A stretch of 5,504 nt of DNA from JADJVL01 sp039812765 (GTDB lineage: Bacteria; Acidobacteriota; Holophagae; Holophagales; Holophagaceae), in assembly GCA_039812765.1 (NCBI GenBank), contig JBDIBF010000135.1:1-5504 (forward strand), written 5' to 3'. The stretch's first letter is position 1; every line of letters begins with the position of its first letter. Shown piece by piece: positions 3,973-5,504 of the stretch. A program made the translations under genes and the position numbers. A model generated the notes under the pieces. That model worked only from the letters and a program-made list of their open reading frames with translations. It searched no databases and had not been told where the DNA came from.

Positions 3973-5504
3973 TCAGCGCCCCAGGCCCAGGAGCGCCTGG
4001 GCCAGGACGATCTTCAGCACGGTGGCGAGAGGGTAGACGGCCGCATATCCGAGGCCGGGCTGGTCGTCCCGGGTGCGCTCGGTGGCGAAGCCGAGCACCA
4101 CGGGCTGGGTGTGGAGGCCCGCGAGGATGCCGTAGAGCTCGCCCATGGGGAGCTTCAGCAGCCTGCGGCCCAGGACCATGCAGAGGGCGTCGGAAAGGGC
4201 CGTCACCAGCAGGGCCCCGGCGGCCATCAGCAAGGGCAGGCGGAAGCCCAGGGCGAAGGTGCGGCCGAAGCCCTCGCCGGCGATGGTGCCGATGCCCGCC
4301 GCGAAGAGCACCAGGCCGAACTGCCGGATGGTGAGGTTTGCCGCGTAGGGGAAGTCCCAGACGAAGGGGCCGAGGCGGTGGACCCGGCCCAGCACCAGGG
4401 CGGCGACGAGGGGGCCCCCGGCGAAGCCCAGCTTGAAGGTAAAGCCGCCGGGGAGGGGGATGGGCATCATGCCGAGGGCCAGGCCCGCCGCCAGGCCCAT
4501 GCTGAAGGTGAGGAAGTCCGCCTCGCTGAGGGCGCGGTAGGAGTCGCCGAAGAACTCCTCCACGGCCTCCTTCTGCTCCCGCCGCGTGACGACGCGGATG
4601 CGGTCGCCGAGCTCCAGCACGGTCTCGGAGGTGGGCACGAACCACAGGTCCCCCCGCCGAAGCCGGGTGATGATGGCCCCGTGGCGGCCCGGCAGGTCGA
4701 GCTCCCGCAGGGGCCGGCCGATGACCGCGGAGTTGCTCACGAAGACGCGGGTGGAGTCGAACTCCGTGGCCTCCCGGTCGATGTCCACGGGGGCGCGCGC
4801 GCCCAGCAGGGCCTCGGCGCGGGCCAGGGCCTCGGGGGAGCCCACCACCACCACCGTGTCCCCCAGCCGCAGCGCCGTGTCCGCCCGGGGCAGGAGGAAC
4901 TCGCCGTCCCGCAGGATCCTGCCGAAGACCACCTGGACGCCGGCCTTCTCGCAGACGAAGTGCTTGGTGAGGTTCACCGCCTCGGGGTTGGTGACGCGGA
5001 TCGAACGCACCTCCAGCTTCGGAAGGCCCCGGGGAAGGACCGGCGCGCCCGGCTCCTCGGACGCAGGCCCCCCCCGGAAGAAGCGTTCGGACACCAGCAC
5101 CCAGCCCAAGGGGACGAGCACGCCCAGGGGATAGGCGATGGAGTAGGCCACCACCGGCTCGGCGAGGTCCCCGGGCGAGCCGCCGGCGGCCTTCACGCGC
5201 TCCACGACGCCGGCGAGGGCGGGGCTGTTGGTGAAGGCGCCGGTCAGCAGGCCGGCGGCCAGGCGCGGGGTGAAGCCCAGGGCCAGGGCGAGGCCGGCCA
5301 CCAGGCCGGTGGCCCCCACCATGACCCCCGCCACCAGCAGGTTCCGGCGCAGGCCGCGGCGGTTGAAGGAGGCCCAGAAGCTCTGGGCGCTGGAGAGGCC
5401 GATGGCGTAGACGAAGATCGCGAGGCCGAGGAGGTAGGTGAACTCCGGCAGCTTCAGGCGGGGGTCCAGGGCGCCGAGGGCGATCCCGGCGAAGAGCACC
5501 GATG
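3973..5504 (-). CDS. Aspartate-alanine exchanger family transporter (YidE/YbjL/AspT type), N-terminus missing
   Basis: An inner-membrane carrier of the AAE family, cut by the window end; 510 residues are visible and roughly 50 N-terminal residues are probably missing. The GTG at 5497-5499 is internal, since the frame stays open to the edge. Residue numbers count from that GTG. Layout: first membrane half (about 1-137) with GAFTNSPALAGV (87-98); two RCK_C/TrkA_C-like domains (about 160-233 and 246-320), each a beta-rich unit ending in a LGD turn (RLGDTVVVVG 211-220; LELGDRIRVV 295-304); second membrane half (about 329-508) with GGPLVAALVLG (361-371), AGLHTQPVVLGFA (460-472) and YAAVYPLATVLKIVLAQ (485-501). 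Duplicated halves around paired RCK_C domains are diagnostic of this family, which includes AspT (aspartate:alanine exchange) and YidE/YbjL of unknown substrate. The RCK_C domains suggest ligand gating. Whether this member carries amino acids is not shown. A 152-aa sensory-like gene follows. Confidence 0.9.
   Translation of the reverse strand, partial: SVLFAGIALGALDPRLKLPEFTYLLGLAIFVYAIGLSSAQSFWASFNRRGLRRNLLVAGVMVGATGLVAGLALALGFTPRLAAGLLTGAFTNSPALAGVVERVKAAGGSPGDLAEPVVAYSIAYPLGVLVPLGWVLVSERFFRGGPASEEPGAPVLPRGLPKLEVRSIRVTNPEAVNLTKHFVCEKAGVQVVFGRILRDGEFLLPRADTALRLGDTVVVVGSPEALARAEALLGARAPVDIDREATEFDSTRVFVSNSAVIGRPLRELDLPGRHGAIITRLRRGDLWFVPTSETVLELGDRIRVVTRREQKEAVEEFFGDSYRALSEADFLTFSMGLAAGLALGMMPIPLPGGFTFKLGFAGGPLVAALVLGRVHRLGPFVWDFPYAANLTIRQFGLVLFAAGIGTIAGEGFGRTFALGFRLPLLMAAGALLVTALSDALCMVLGRRLLKLPMGELYGILAGLHTQPVVLGFATERTRDDQPGLGYAAVYPLATVLKIVLAQALLGLGR

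Noticed and set aside
3935..4645. N-terminal extension of the RsbRD_N-like frame
   Set aside because: It overlaps the transporter gene in another frame and is Arg/Pro/His-rich. The AAGGAG plus ATG at 3934 gives a sensible 152-aa domain.

Overview
The window is a GC-rich bacterial segment with strong G/C preference at third codon positions, tight gene packing and ABC-2 exporters with separate subunits. This fits a high-GC Gram-negative such as a Holophagae-type acidobacterium (Geothrix/Holophaga) or a similar deltaproteobacterium-like lineage. The taxonomic guess rests only on composition and protein flavour and is weak.

Left half, + strand, about 1-2735: the end of an ABC-2 type export operon in the order ATPase (only its last 48 residues are present), permease, ATPase, permease. 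The joints are very tight: a 1-nt TGATG stop/start overlap, a 4-nt GTGA overlap, then an 11-nt gap whose ribosome binding site overlaps the preceding stop codon. The four products probably act together as one exporter with two different membrane subunits, or as two exporters made together. The substrate cannot be read from the sequence.

Middle, 2736-3475: the + operon converges on a - strand gene for a small secreted protein of 104 aa. Between the two stop codons lies a long palindrome (2770-2820) with 20-nt perfect arms, probably a two-way transcription stop but without a T tract. Upstream of the small secreted gene is a 335-nt non-coding stretch. Its distal part (about 3353-3447) is packed with inverted repeats built from TGGAC/GTCCA half-sites.

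Right half, - strand, 3476-5504: a transporter of the aspartate-alanine exchanger type (two membrane halves flanking two RCK_C/TrkA_C domains; N-terminus cut by the window end), followed 38 nt later by a 152-aa protein that resembles a stand-alone RsbRD N-terminal sensory domain. These two are probably co-transcribed.

Most of the window is ordinary accessory and transport content. The parts that known gene families do not explain are the TGGAC/GTCCA cluster, the large convergent palindrome, the small secreted protein, and the isolated RsbRD_N-like protein next to a transporter. I saw no CRISPR array, transposase, tRNA or rRNA.
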